This document shows positions 9,089 to 17,247 of a stretch of DNA of 64,000 bases, in pieces. The notes under the pieces are model-generated. The model had not been told where the DNA came from. It worked only from the letters and a program-made list of their open reading frames with translations, and did not search any database. The stretch is taken from positions 248,001-312,000 of the forward strand of contig NZ_AP031322.1 in assembly GCF_041154675.1 (NCBI RefSeq), read 5' to 3'. This DNA comes from Sulfurisphaera javensis. GTDB taxonomy: Archaea > Thermoproteota > Thermoprotei_A > Sulfolobales > Sulfolobaceae. The position numbers and the translations under genes are program-made. The stretch's first letter is position 1. Each line of letters begins with the position of its first letter.

Positions 9089-10894
9089 ATGAGAATATTT
9101 GTTTCAATTAAGCAAGTTCCAGATGCTGATGATTTAAGAATTGACCCAGTAACTAATAATTTAGTTAGAGAGGGCGTTCCAGCGGTTATAAATCCCCCAG
9201 ATCTTCACGCTATAGAAGAAGGAATAAGACTTAGGGAGAGATATGGTGGAAAAGTTATTGTAATAACTATGGGTCCGCCTCAAGCTGAATCTGCCTTAAG
9301 GGATGCTATAGCAATGGGAGCTGACGAGGCTTATTTAATAACAGATAGAGCCATGGCTGGGGCAGACACGTGGGCAACCTCATATACATTATTTAAAGCT
9401 ATTCAAAAGATTGGTCCAGGTGACATCTATCTTTTTGGAAGGAGAGCTGTTGACGGTGAAACTGAACAAGTTGGTCCTCAAACTGGGAAATGGTTAGGGA
9501 TTCCATCAGTAGGTTATGTATCTAAATTTATTGACATTAGCAATGGTAAAGCTAGGGTAATAAGAACTACTGAGGTCGAGGAAGAGGAAGTTGAAGTACC
9601 ATTACCAGCTGTATTCACAGTTTTAGAGACTATTAACAAGCCAAGAGAACCCGATATTCTTAGTTTAATTAAAGCTAAGACTGTAAAAATACCGAGACTC
9701 TCAAAAGAGGACATAGGAGCAGAGCCAAATAAAATAGGATTAGCTGGTTCTCCCACAAAGGTAATAAAGGTTCATCCTCCACCAAAAACAAGAAACCCAG
9801 AAATTTACAAGGGAAACGATGCTAGTTCCTGGGTTTATGACAAAATCGTTAAATCGTTAAAAGAGGTGAATGAGATAAAGGAGACTTATATAAAGCCTCA
9901 ACCTAAAGTTAAAGCTAATGGTGAAATTTGGGTTTACATTGATCATTATGGTGAGGAGGTAAACAGAGTATCATGGGAAATAATGTCTGAAGGTAGAAGG
10001 ATAGCAGATTTGTTAGACACTAAACTCGCTGGAGTGATAGTTGGTGATAACGTTGAAGGCATAATTAAAGAAGCATTTAATTATGGCGCTGATAAAGTTT
10101 ATTTTGCAAGGACAAAGGGATTTCCATTTTACGTAAATGACGTTTATACAAGGGGTTTATCACTTTTAATTAAGAAATATAGGCCAGAGGCAGTCTTCTT
10201 CCCTGGAACAAGGAATTCAAGGGAATTAGCTTCAACAACAGCAATAGAAGTAAATACTGGATTAATTGCTGATTGCGTTAGTTTCGACGTAGATGAAAAA
10301 GGAATAATATACTCTACTAGGCCGGATTTTGGAGGGAAGGAAATGAGTACAATTATTTGTCCTAATCATAAGCCAGTAATGATAACTGTAAGGGGAGGAG
10401 TATTTTATCCTATAAGGATACCTAAAGAAGGAGAAGTAATTACTGAAGAAGTTGATGATTTATCCACGAAATTCAGAGTTTTGAACTACACTAAGTTACA
10501 GAAAAAGAATATTTTAGCAGAAGCTGATGTTGTTATAGGAGTAGGAAGAGGAATAAAATCGCCGGAGAATATAAAAATAGCTGAAGAATTAGCCTCATTG
10601 CTTCATGGTGTAGTTGGGGTAAGTAAGCCTTTAGCGGATATGGGTTGGTATCCCAAAGAAAGACAAGTAGGTCAAACTGGTACAACTATAAGACCTAAGC
10701 TTTACATAGCTTTAGGCATATCTGGAGCAGTACAGCACTTAGTAGGAATTACTGGAGCAAGAAGAATTATCGCAGTAAACATTGATCCAGATGCACCAAT
10801 TTTCCAAAATTGTGATTATGGGGTTATAGGGGACTTGTTTGAAGTCGTACCAGATTTAATAAAAATTATTAAAGAAAGAGGTGTCCCAGAATGA
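9089..10894 (+). CDS. Electron transfer flavoprotein, fused beta-alpha (EtfBA)
   Basis: A 601-residue fusion of both ETF subunits. Residues about 1-255 are the beta subunit (IFVSIKQVPDAD, VITMGPPQAESALRDAIAMGADEAYLI, GRRAVDGETEQVGP); about 280-600 are alpha, ending in the FAD domain (VGVGRGIKSPENI, GQTGTTIRPKLYIALGISGA, INIDPDAPIF-like strand). It carries electrons between acyl-CoA dehydrogenases or ferredoxin and a quinone reductase. I chose ATG at 9089 rather than the TTG three bases earlier because a TATA-like run at 9057-9065 predicts a leaderless start there. It is followed directly by fixC and fixX, the arrangement of crenarchaeal EtfABCX complexes. Confidence 0.9.
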   Translation: MRIFVSIKQVPDADDLRIDPVTNNLVREGVPAVINPPDLHAIEEGIRLRERYGGKVIVITMGPPQAESALRDAIAMGADEAYLITDRAMAGADTWATSYTLFKAIQKIGPGDIYLFGRRAVDGETEQVGPQTGKWLGIPSVGYVSKFIDISNGKARVIRTTEVEEEEVEVPLPAVFTVLETINKPREPDILSLIKAKTVKIPRLSKEDIGAEPNKIGLAGSPTKVIKVHPPPKTRNPEIYKGNDASSWVYDKIVKSLKEVNEIKETYIKPQPKVKANGEIWVYIDHYGEEVNRVSWEIMSEGRRIADLLDTKLAGVIVGDNVEGIIKEAFNYGADKVYFARTKGFPFYVNDVYTRGLSLLIKKYRPEAVFFPGTRNSRELASTTAIEVNTGLIADCVSFDVDEKGIIYSTRPDFGGKEMSTIICPNHKPVMITVRGGVFYPIRIPKEGEVITEEVDDLSTKFRVLNYTKLQKKNILAEADVVIGVGRGIKSPENIKIAEELASLLHGVVGVSKPLADMGWYPKERQVGQTGTTIRPKLYIALGISGAVQHLVGITGARRIIAVNIDPDAPIFQNCDYGVIGDLFEVVPDLIKIIKERGVPE

Positions 10895-12051
10895 AATTTG
10901 ATGCAGTTGTAATAGGTGCAGGACCAGCAGGTAGTGCTTCAGCATACACAATGGCAAAGGCCGGTTATAAAGTATTAATGATAGAAAAAGGATCCGAGCC
11001 TGGAGCTAAGAACGTTTCTGGGGCAATGATAAGGGAAGCAGTAATATCTAAAGTTTTTGAAACTAAGGATTTACCTTTTGAGAGAATAGTAAAAAGAGTG
11101 AGGCTTATTTTCAAAACTAGAGAAAATGAGACAGAGATAAGTGTTAAGCCAAAAGATAAATTGTATACTATTGCAAGACTTAAGTTCGATAAATGGTTAG
11201 CTCAAAAAGCTGAAGGCGCTGGTGCTGTCTTGATTACTAAGACTACCGTAACTGGGATAGAAGGACAAAAAGTTATAACCGAAAGAGGAGAAATTGAGGC
11301 TGGTAAAATAGTTATAGCTGAAGGTGCAAATGCACTTCTTTCAATGTCTTTGGGTTTAAGAAGAGAACTGAGGAGTGAGGAGACGGTTCTTGGGATAAAA
11401 GAAGTTTATGCATCTACAAGAGATGAAGTGGCAAAAAGATTTGGGTTACAAGGCGATGAGGGTGAAAGTTGGAGAATAATAACAGATTATCCTCTTCCTT
11501 CAGCTGGCTTTATTTATACATATAAAGATGCTGTAGCAATAGGTATAGGGGCTAAAGTTGATGAAATAACTCAAAGAGATATTAGACCTTTTGAACTTTT
11601 AGATACTTTCAAAGAACCATACTCTGAACTAATAAAAGGATTTTCCCTTAGAGAATATTCAGCTAAAATTATCCCAGAGAATGGTTTTCCCTCGTTTAAA
11701 CCATGTGAAGGCTCAATATATGTGGTTGGTGATGCTTTAGGTTTGGTAGATCCGTTAACTTTCGATGGTATTGGACCAGCTGTAATTTCTGGACATCTTG
11801 CTGGAAAGGCTGAAAGTTGTAATGCTTATTCTAATTCCCTCTATGAAGCTAGTGAAATACTTAAGGTTATGAGATCAAGACCATTAACAAGAGAGCTATT
11901 AAAGGGCGATAACCTATCCCTTTACATTCATTTAGTGACTGACTTTTCTCTTAGCTGGGCTGAAGGAGATTTGTCCAAATTAAAGTACTACAAGAACAGT
12001 TTGGGAACTATATTAAAACATCTATTGTTAGGTTTAGAGGTGGTTCAATGA
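10891..12051 (+). CDS. fixC: ETF:quinone oxidoreductase-like flavoprotein (FixC)
   Basis: A 386-residue FAD protein of the FixC/ETF-QO family. GAGPAGSASAYTMAKAG at residues 9-25 is the Rossmann dinucleotide loop, EKGSEPGAKNVSGAMI matches the FixC loop after the second strand, and VGDALGLVDPLTFDGIGPA is the second FAD motif. It is shorter than bacterial FixC (about 430 residues) and shows no transmembrane helix, so peripheral membrane binding is expected. It overlaps etfBA (ATGA) and fixX (ATGA). It should pass ETF electrons to the membrane quinone pool. Confidence 0.9.
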   Translation: MKFDAVVIGAGPAGSASAYTMAKAGYKVLMIEKGSEPGAKNVSGAMIREAVISKVFETKDLPFERIVKRVRLIFKTRENETEISVKPKDKLYTIARLKFDKWLAQKAEGAGAVLITKTTVTGIEGQKVITERGEIEAGKIVIAEGANALLSMSLGLRRELRSEETVLGIKEVYASTRDEVAKRFGLQGDEGESWRIITDYPLPSAGFIYTYKDAVAIGIGAKVDEITQRDIRPFELLDTFKEPYSELIKGFSLREYSAKIIPENGFPSFKPCEGSIYVVGDALGLVDPLTFDGIGPAVISGHLAGKAESCNAYSNSLYEASEILKVMRSRPLTRELLKGDNLSLYIHLVTDFSLSWAEGDLSKLKYYKNSLGTILKHLLLGLEVVQ

Positions 12052-12329
12052 GAGTAGAGGAGAGACTTTATACTTTGAGATATAAGAGGGATGAGAAACC
12101 CCATTTAGAAATTAAAGATCAGGCTAACTGTGCGAAATGTTATGATACTTATAAATCGCCATGTATAACAGTCTGCCCAGCTAATGTATATTCTTTCACT
12201 GAAGGAAAGATTGTAATATCTTATGAGAATTGCTTAGAATGTGGAGCGTGTAAAATTGTTTGTCCATTTAATAATATTATTTGGAGATATCCTAGATATG
12301 GTTTAGGAATATCTTTAAGATACGGCTAA
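12048..12329 (+). CDS. fixX: Ferredoxin-like protein FixX
   Basis: A 93-residue ferredoxin of the FixX type. The C-terminal motif CLECGACKIVCP binds one [4Fe-4S] cluster with help from Cys in SPCITVCPANVY; the first motif (CAKCYDTYKSPC) is altered compared with a normal two-cluster ferredoxin, as in FixX. The ending WRYPRYGLGISLRYG is typical of the family (YPxGGxGIxYRYG-like). It completes the etfBA-fixC-fixX operon and should bridge electrons between FixC and the quinone. ATG overlaps the fixC TGA. Confidence 0.92.
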   Translation: MRVEERLYTLRYKRDEKPHLEIKDQANCAKCYDTYKSPCITVCPANVYSFTEGKIVISYENCLECGACKIVCPFNNIIWRYPRYGLGISLRYG

Positions 12330-12416
12330 TATAAGAGAAATAAAAATACTTTTATTAAACATAATGATTTTTTATCTATAGAAAGGCTAAAATACTTTTA
12401 TTGCGTATATATATTT

Positions 12417-12806
12417 ATGATAATAGGTCAATTAATTACCAAAAATTTAGTAAATCTTCCAATAAATTCTACTATAAAGGATGTAGCTGATGTCATGATG
12501 AGGGAAGGTGTAGGATCAGTAGTTCTTAAAGATGGTGAAAAAATAGTTGGAATTGTAACGGAAAGGGATATAGTTAAAGCAGTTCATAAGGGTCTTTCTC
12601 TTGACTCTTCGGCAATCGAAATAGCTTCAACAGACTTAGTGAGAATAGATTATAACAAGAGTATTTATGATGCTTTCTATTTGATGGCTAAAAATAATAT
12701 AAGGCACTTGATAGTGGAAAAGGATGGTAAGTGCGTAGGAGTAGTTTCTATTAGAGATGTTGCGAGAGCTTTCTCCCTTATGGTAGCTGAAGGGATGACT
12801 TATTGA
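12417..12806 (+). CDS. CBS-pair domain protein
   Basis: A 129-residue protein made of two CBS domains. Each domain ends in the usual pattern: VGIVTERDIVKAV (about residues 45-57) and VGVVSIRDVARAF (about 107-119). CBS pairs bind adenine nucleotides or S-adenosylmethionine and act as small regulatory or sensing modules. No enzyme domain is attached. It is monocistronic, with AT-rich promoter DNA before it (12350-12416) and the PadR operator region after it. Its partner is unknown. Confidence 0.88.
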   Translation: MIIGQLITKNLVNLPINSTIKDVADVMMREGVGSVVLKDGEKIVGIVTERDIVKAVHKGLSLDSSAIEIASTDLVRIDYNKSIYDAFYLMAKNNIRHLIVEKDGKCVGVVSIRDVARAFSLMVAEGMTY

Positions 12807-12892
12807 TAGTAAATATTGCTTATACTAAGTTAGTTTACTTTTATTTTTTACTAACTATAAATTTTGAATAACCTTTTACGCTTATCTATCGG

Positions 12893-12940
12893 TTTCGATA
12901 TATCGAAAAATTTAAATTTATTACTATCGATATCGATAGT
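12893..12940 (+). promoter_or_regulatory. Two palindromic operators flanking the padR promoter
   Basis: Two perfect palindromes with an ATCGAT/TCGATA-type core bracket the TATA region (12910-12922): TTTCGATATATCGAAA at 12893-12908 and ACTATCGATATCGATAGT at 12923-12940, the second abutting the ATG at 12941. Their centres are 31 bp apart, about three helical turns, so two dimers could bind the same DNA face. Autoregulation by the PadR protein encoded immediately downstream is the simplest reading. Confidence 0.7.
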
Positions 12941-13348
12941 ATGAGTGAATTAATAGCGAAACAAAAAGGAAGGCTTAGGAATATAATACTTTGGCTACTA
13001 TGGCAGTCTCCAAAGAGAGGCATAGATATTATTGATGATATATATAAAATGACCTGGGGCTGGTGGAAACCATCGCCAGGGTCAGTTTATCCTTTGTTAA
13101 ATAAGATGGAGGAAGAAGGAGTAATAGAGAGAGTTTCAGATGGAAAATATAGGATAACACAGAAGGGGATAGAAGAAATAAAGGAATTATTGCCTAGCAG
13201 ATATTCTGGAAGTATTGAAGATGCAGTCGAAGAATTAGAAGGATTAGTCCAATATTTTAAGGAAACTGATAAAGATAAACTTTCTCTATATAAAGATAGA
13301 ATTTTAGAAGCCCTAAAGAGCATGGAGGAGGTGATAAAGAATGTCTAA
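12941..13348 (+). CDS. PadR-family transcriptional regulator
   Basis: A 135-residue winged-helix regulator. The N-terminal two-thirds is the PadR domain (LRNIILWLLWQSPKRGIDIIDDI, SPGSVYPLLNKMEEEGVIER, GKYRITQKGIEEI) and the last 45 residues form the helical dimerisation arm. PadR proteins usually repress a neighbouring multidrug pump and release DNA on binding the drug. Here it overlaps the ABC ATPase gene by 8 bases and carries palindromes in its own promoter, so it probably controls the whole padR-ABC operon. The ATG at 12941 directly follows the operator palindrome. Confidence 0.9.
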   Translation: MSELIAKQKGRLRNIILWLLWQSPKRGIDIIDDIYKMTWGWWKPSPGSVYPLLNKMEEEGVIERVSDGKYRITQKGIEEIKELLPSRYSGSIEDAVEELEGLVQYFKETDKDKLSLYKDRILEALKSMEEVIKNV

Positions 13349-14339
13349 CATTGCAATAAAAGCAATAAACCTAACAAAAATGTATGGTAAATTCATAGCT
13401 GTCGATCATATAAACTTTGAGGTGTATGAAGGAGAAATTTTCGGCTTCTTAGGCCCAAATGGTGCTGGTAAATCTACTACAATAAAAATGTTAACTACTG
13501 TATTGAAACCTACAGAAGGTACAGCAATAGTAAACGGTTATGATATTATAAAACAACCTGCATTAGTAAGACAATCTATTGGTGTAGTACCTCAAGAATA
13601 TACAGCAGATGAAGATCTCACTGGATGGGAAAATATGATGATGATGGCAGGCCTTTATGGCATACCAAAGGATATAGCAAAAGAAAGAGCGAAGGAATTG
13701 TTAGAAATGGTTGAATTAACACATGCTGCAAATAGGAAAGTTGAAACATATTCTGGAGGAATGAGGAGAAGACTAGAAATTGCGATGTCCTTAATTAGTA
13801 GGCCAAAAATCCTTTTCCTTGATGAACCAACATTAGGATTAGATGCACAAACTAGAGCAGCTATATGGCAATACATACTGAAATTAAAAGAAGAATACAA
13901 GATGACCATATTCGTTACTACTCATTATTTAGAAGAAGCCGATATGTATGGGGATAGAATTGCAATAATTGATAAAGGTAAAATATTAGCAATAGGTAGC
14001 CCAAAGGAATTAAAGGAAAAAGTTGGAGGAGATGTAATATCTTTACAAACTTCAAATGATGAAGAAGCATTAAAGATTATTTCTTCTGTAGAAGGTGTCA
14101 TTGACGTTAAAAAGATGAATGATGGAATAAGGATCAAGGTAAAGGACGGAGAAGAAAAAGCTCCAGAAATTCTTGAGTCTCTAATGAAAAATGGTATAAA
14201 AGTATCTAGGATGTCCATAACAGAACCTACTATGGATGAAGTATATATGGAGTTTACTGGAAAAAGACTAAGGGATGAAGAGGCAAGTGCACAAGAGATG
14301 TTCGCATTTAGAAGAACTGTTAGGAGGGCGAGAACATGA
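13341..14339 (+). CDS. ABC transporter ATPase (DrrA-type exporter)
   Basis: A 332-residue ATP-binding subunit. Walker A is GPNGAGKST at about 38-46, the Q-loop is in VVPQEYTADEDLTGWEN, the signature is YSGGMRRRLEIA, Walker B is ILFLDEPTLGLD and the switch His is in TTHYLEEAD. The C-terminal 80 residues form the extra regulatory domain seen in DrrA/CcmA-type exporters. It pairs with the following ABC-2 permease (ATGA overlap) and is co-regulated by PadR. Export of a drug or lipid-like compound is likely; the substrate is unknown. Confidence 0.92.
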   Translation: MSNIAIKAINLTKMYGKFIAVDHINFEVYEGEIFGFLGPNGAGKSTTIKMLTTVLKPTEGTAIVNGYDIIKQPALVRQSIGVVPQEYTADEDLTGWENMMMMAGLYGIPKDIAKERAKELLEMVELTHAANRKVETYSGGMRRRLEIAMSLISRPKILFLDEPTLGLDAQTRAAIWQYILKLKEEYKMTIFVTTHYLEEADMYGDRIAIIDKGKILAIGSPKELKEKVGGDVISLQTSNDEEALKIISSVEGVIDVKKMNDGIRIKVKDGEEKAPEILESLMKNGIKVSRMSITEPTMDEVYMEFTGKRLRDEEASAQEMFAFRRTVRRART

Positions 14340-15208
14340 TTGAAGAGGAAAAAAGGAACTTAAGTGTAACACACGGTTTATGGACTTTAACAGTCAGAGA
14401 ATTGAAGAAGTGGTATAAGGCACCAGTAATATTATTACTTTCAATTATTCAACCAATATTCTGGATCGGACTGTTTGGAAAAGCTATGAACTTAGGTAAC
14501 ATATTTACTGGTACTTCATTTAATATACCAGGCGTAAATATTCCTAAGCAAGTAATTGATCAGATAGGATTGGCAATATTAAAGCAAACTTTCGGAACCA
14601 CTGATTATTTCTCGTATTTAGCAGCAGGCATGTTATCTTTCATAGTATTATTCACATCAATGCAAAGCGGAATGTCAATAGTTTGGGATAGAAGACTTGG
14701 AGTATTAGATAGATTATTAACCACTCCAGTACCAAGGGGAAATATCATCTTAGGTAAAGTACTTAACTCAGTGATTAGATCTTTAGTACAAGCTACAATA
14801 GTTCTTGCTGTCGCAACAGTATTAGGAATGACATTTGCACCAAACATTAATGCTTTAGATTTCTTAGGAGTATATGCTGCATTGTTCTTAATGTCATTTG
14901 GGTTATCTTCGTTGTTCTTAATGTTAGCATTAAGAGCTACAAGTTGGGAATCACAAATGGCAATCATGAATTTGCTAAACTTACCATTACTCTTTACTAG
15001 CAATGCGTTTTATCCGATTAAATCAATGCCGAGTTGGCTAAAACCAGTAGCCTATGTAAATCCACTAACATATTCAAATGGCGTTGCTAGAGGGTTATTA
15101 TTAGGGATACCTACTAACTTAACTGTTGACTTCCTGTATCTAGGGTTATTTGCTTTAATTTTATCTTCAATAGGGATTATATTATCTTGGAAATATCTAT
15201 CCTCATGA
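14336..15208 (+). CDS. ABC-2 type transporter permease (DrrB-type)
   Basis: A 290-residue membrane subunit with about six transmembrane helices and the ABC-2 pattern: a first helix after VRELKKWYKAP, an extracellular loop, then LGVLDRLLTTPVPRGNIILGKVL and the late NLPLLFTSNAFYPIKSMPSWL loop characteristic of DrrB/NodJ permeases. It forms the pore of the PadR-controlled exporter. The stop codon TGA lies inside the C box of a C/D sRNA that begins at the end of this gene. Confidence 0.9.
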   Translation: MIEEEKRNLSVTHGLWTLTVRELKKWYKAPVILLLSIIQPIFWIGLFGKAMNLGNIFTGTSFNIPGVNIPKQVIDQIGLAILKQTFGTTDYFSYLAAGMLSFIVLFTSMQSGMSIVWDRRLGVLDRLLTTPVPRGNIILGKVLNSVIRSLVQATIVLAVATVLGMTFAPNINALDFLGVYAALFLMSFGLSSLFLMLALRATSWESQMAIMNLLNLPLLFTSNAFYPIKSMPSWLKPVAYVNPLTYSNGVARGLLLGIPTNLTVDFLYLGLFALILSSIGIILSWKYLSS

Positions 15209-15254
15209 TGAGCTTGACCGGAAATGAAAGGTGATGTAAAGGCCAGCAAGCTGA
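15205..15254 (+). ncRNA. C/D box sRNA (2'-O-methylation guide)
   Basis: Box order and spacing fit an archaeal C/D guide RNA: C box ATGATGA (15205-15211), 12-nt spacer, D' ATGA (15224-15227), 3 nt, C' GTGATGT (15231-15237), 13-nt spacer, D CTGA (15251-15254). The sequence is much more GC-rich than its surroundings and is followed by a T-rich run (15255-15265) that could end transcription. The D guide (ending GGCCAGCAAG) would pair with a target containing CTTGCTGGCC. D' is not a perfect CTGA. The C box overlaps the stop codon of the permease gene. Confidence 0.72.
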
Positions 15255-15258
15255 TTAT

Positions 15259-15590
15259 TTTTTATTTAGTGGTAAAACAAGAAATATTTAGTAAGGAAAC
15301 CTTAATCTATAATATAACCAATGCTAATAGATTTCTTTTTTAGAAAAGATATTAAAGAGTAAAAATAAAACTTTATTTGCATATTCTTTTTGAAGGATAC
15401 TATTTTTATTTTATTTTGATTACATTATACTTTATATCATTTTGGTTTTTACCCAAGAGAAACGACTTTCTGCCCACAGTTTTTGTAAATTATACTACTA
15501 ATCAAATAACTAACTAATGTGTTATTTAACTAATAACGCATCTAGATTTGACTAAGCTATTTTTTAACTTCAAATTCCTTATAGTTATTT
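15259..15590. other. AT-rich intergenic spacer
   Basis: About 330 bases between the C/D sRNA and the S9 peptidase gene. I see only very short open frames, T-rich runs and no conserved box. The last 50 bases should hold the promoter of the peptidase gene (AT-rich ahead of the ATG at 15591). Confidence 0.6.
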
Positions 15591-17201
15591 ATGGACTATG
15601 AGGATCTTTTTAAGATAAAACCAGTGCTAGATTTCGACGTATTAGGTGGAAAAACCCTATTAATTATAAGGGATAAGAAACCTATAGTATACTCTCCTTT
15701 TGGAGTTATTGATATAAAGGGTTATGCTGAAGAAGTAAGTTGGATAGGTAATGATTCATTCTTTATAACTATTGACCCTAATGGAAGTGAATTAAGGCAA
15801 ATATTTATCTGGGATAAAGGAAAACTCGAGAGAATAATTTCTGACCAATATGATAATTTTTCTCCATTATATACTAAAAATGGTATACTTTTTCTTTCCA
15901 ATAGAGATGGAAAAACTATACATCTTTACTTATATGATAAGGAAATAAAGAAGCTAAGTAAAGGAGACTTACCAGTATTCAGCTATTGCGCAAATGATAA
16001 ATATATAGTTTACTCTCAAGGAATTTACGATAACGATATTCATGTAATAGATTATGAAGGAAACGAGATAGCTGAAATAGACTTTCCAGAATCTGAGCAA
16101 GAATTGCCATCTGACCAATGTTTTCTTGATGAAAAAACTTTTCTCTTTATTTCAAATCACGAGGATCTTTTCAAATTATTTGCTTATGATATTAAAGAGG
16201 AAAAAATTGAAAAAATTAGAGAAAGTAAATATGAAATCGTAGAGGCAGTCCCTTACAAAGGTTCAATAGCTTATGTCGAAGATAGGCATGGTGATTTTGC
16301 CCTAGTTCATGAAAAGGAGATTCTGAATGAGGGATTTATAGTAGGATTAAAGAGCGATGAAGAATCCCTTTATTTTATTTATTCAAATCATGAGTCTTCA
16401 TATAATTTATATAAGTATGACGGCAAATTATCCAGGTTAACTAATTCCATGAACGGCGTAAAAGGAGAGTTCGTCAAACCTTCTCATGTTGAATATAATT
16501 CTGATGGGATAAAAATTCATGCTCTTCTTTATTCCAAAGGAAATGAAGATAAAGGCGTTATTTATATTCATGGAGGTCCAGATTGGGAATGTGTTAATTC
16601 GTTTAATCCAGAAATACAATTCCTTGTAAATAAAGGTTTCAAAGTAATATGCCCAAATTATAGAGGTTCTATAGGATATGGAAGGAAGTTTAATCACCTA
16701 AACGACAAGGATTTAGGTGGGGGTGATTTAAGAGATGTTATTAATGCTATTAAAGTCTTAAACGTTAAAAAGGTTGCAATTACTGGAGCAAGTTACGGTG
16801 GTTATCTTACAATGATGGCTGTTACGAAGTATCCAGATTTATGGTGTTCTGCTGTAGCAGTTGTCCCTTTTGTAAATTGGTTCACTGAGAAGAAATTCGA
16901 AAGGGAATATTTGCAACAGTATGATGAGATGAAGATGGGAAATGATGAGGTATTATTAAAGGATAGATCTCCTATATTCTTTATAGATAGAATTAAAACA
17001 CCATTGATGCTATTAGCTGGTGAGAATGATCCTAGATGTCCAGCAGAAGAGACTTTGCAAGTTGTTAATGAACTTAAAAAATTAGGAAGAGAAGTTAAGT
17101 ACAAAATATATAAGGATGAAGGTCATGGATTTGCTAAAGTTGAAAATTATATAGATTCAATAAAAGAAACTGTAGAGTTTATATCTACTCACTGTCAGTA
17201 A
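15591..17201 (+). CDS. S9-family serine peptidase (acylaminoacyl/oligopeptidase type)
   Basis: A 536-residue prolyl-oligopeptidase-family enzyme. Residues about 1-290 form a beta-propeller of WD-like strands (for example IYDNDIHVIDYEGNEI); about 300-536 is the alpha/beta hydrolase. The nucleophile is in GASYGGY (Ser at about 400), the acid in AGENDPRCPAEE and the histidine in DEGHGF. GVIYIHGGPDWE is the oxyanion region. These enzymes release acylated or blocked N-terminal residues or cut short peptides in the cytosol. No signal peptide is present. It stands alone, convergent with the TldE-like gene. Confidence 0.9.
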   Translation: MDYEDLFKIKPVLDFDVLGGKTLLIIRDKKPIVYSPFGVIDIKGYAEEVSWIGNDSFFITIDPNGSELRQIFIWDKGKLERIISDQYDNFSPLYTKNGILFLSNRDGKTIHLYLYDKEIKKLSKGDLPVFSYCANDKYIVYSQGIYDNDIHVIDYEGNEIAEIDFPESEQELPSDQCFLDEKTFLFISNHEDLFKLFAYDIKEEKIEKIRESKYEIVEAVPYKGSIAYVEDRHGDFALVHEKEILNEGFIVGLKSDEESLYFIYSNHESSYNLYKYDGKLSRLTNSMNGVKGEFVKPSHVEYNSDGIKIHALLYSKGNEDKGVIYIHGGPDWECVNSFNPEIQFLVNKGFKVICPNYRGSIGYGRKFNHLNDKDLGGGDLRDVINAIKVLNVKKVAITGASYGGYLTMMAVTKYPDLWCSAVAVVPFVNWFTEKKFEREYLQQYDEMKMGNDEVLLKDRSPIFFIDRIKTPLMLLAGENDPRCPAEETLQVVNELKKLGREVKYKIYKDEGHGFAKVENYIDSIKETVEFISTHCQ

Positions 17202-17247
17202 GGCCGGAGAATTTTCGTCACCACTCTTATTCTGGCGGTCTCATCAT
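17195..17247 (-). ncRNA. Candidate C/D box sRNA
   Basis: Reading the minus strand, C box ATGATGA (17247-17241) begins at the stop codon of the TldE-like gene; a GC-rich 12-nt spacer (GACCGCCAGAAT) follows, then a weak D' (AAGA), 3 nt, C' GTGACGA (17221-17215), 16 nt and D box CTGA (17198-17195). The local GC content is far above the neighbourhood. The C' and D' boxes are imperfect and the last spacer is long, so this remains a candidate. Confidence 0.42.
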
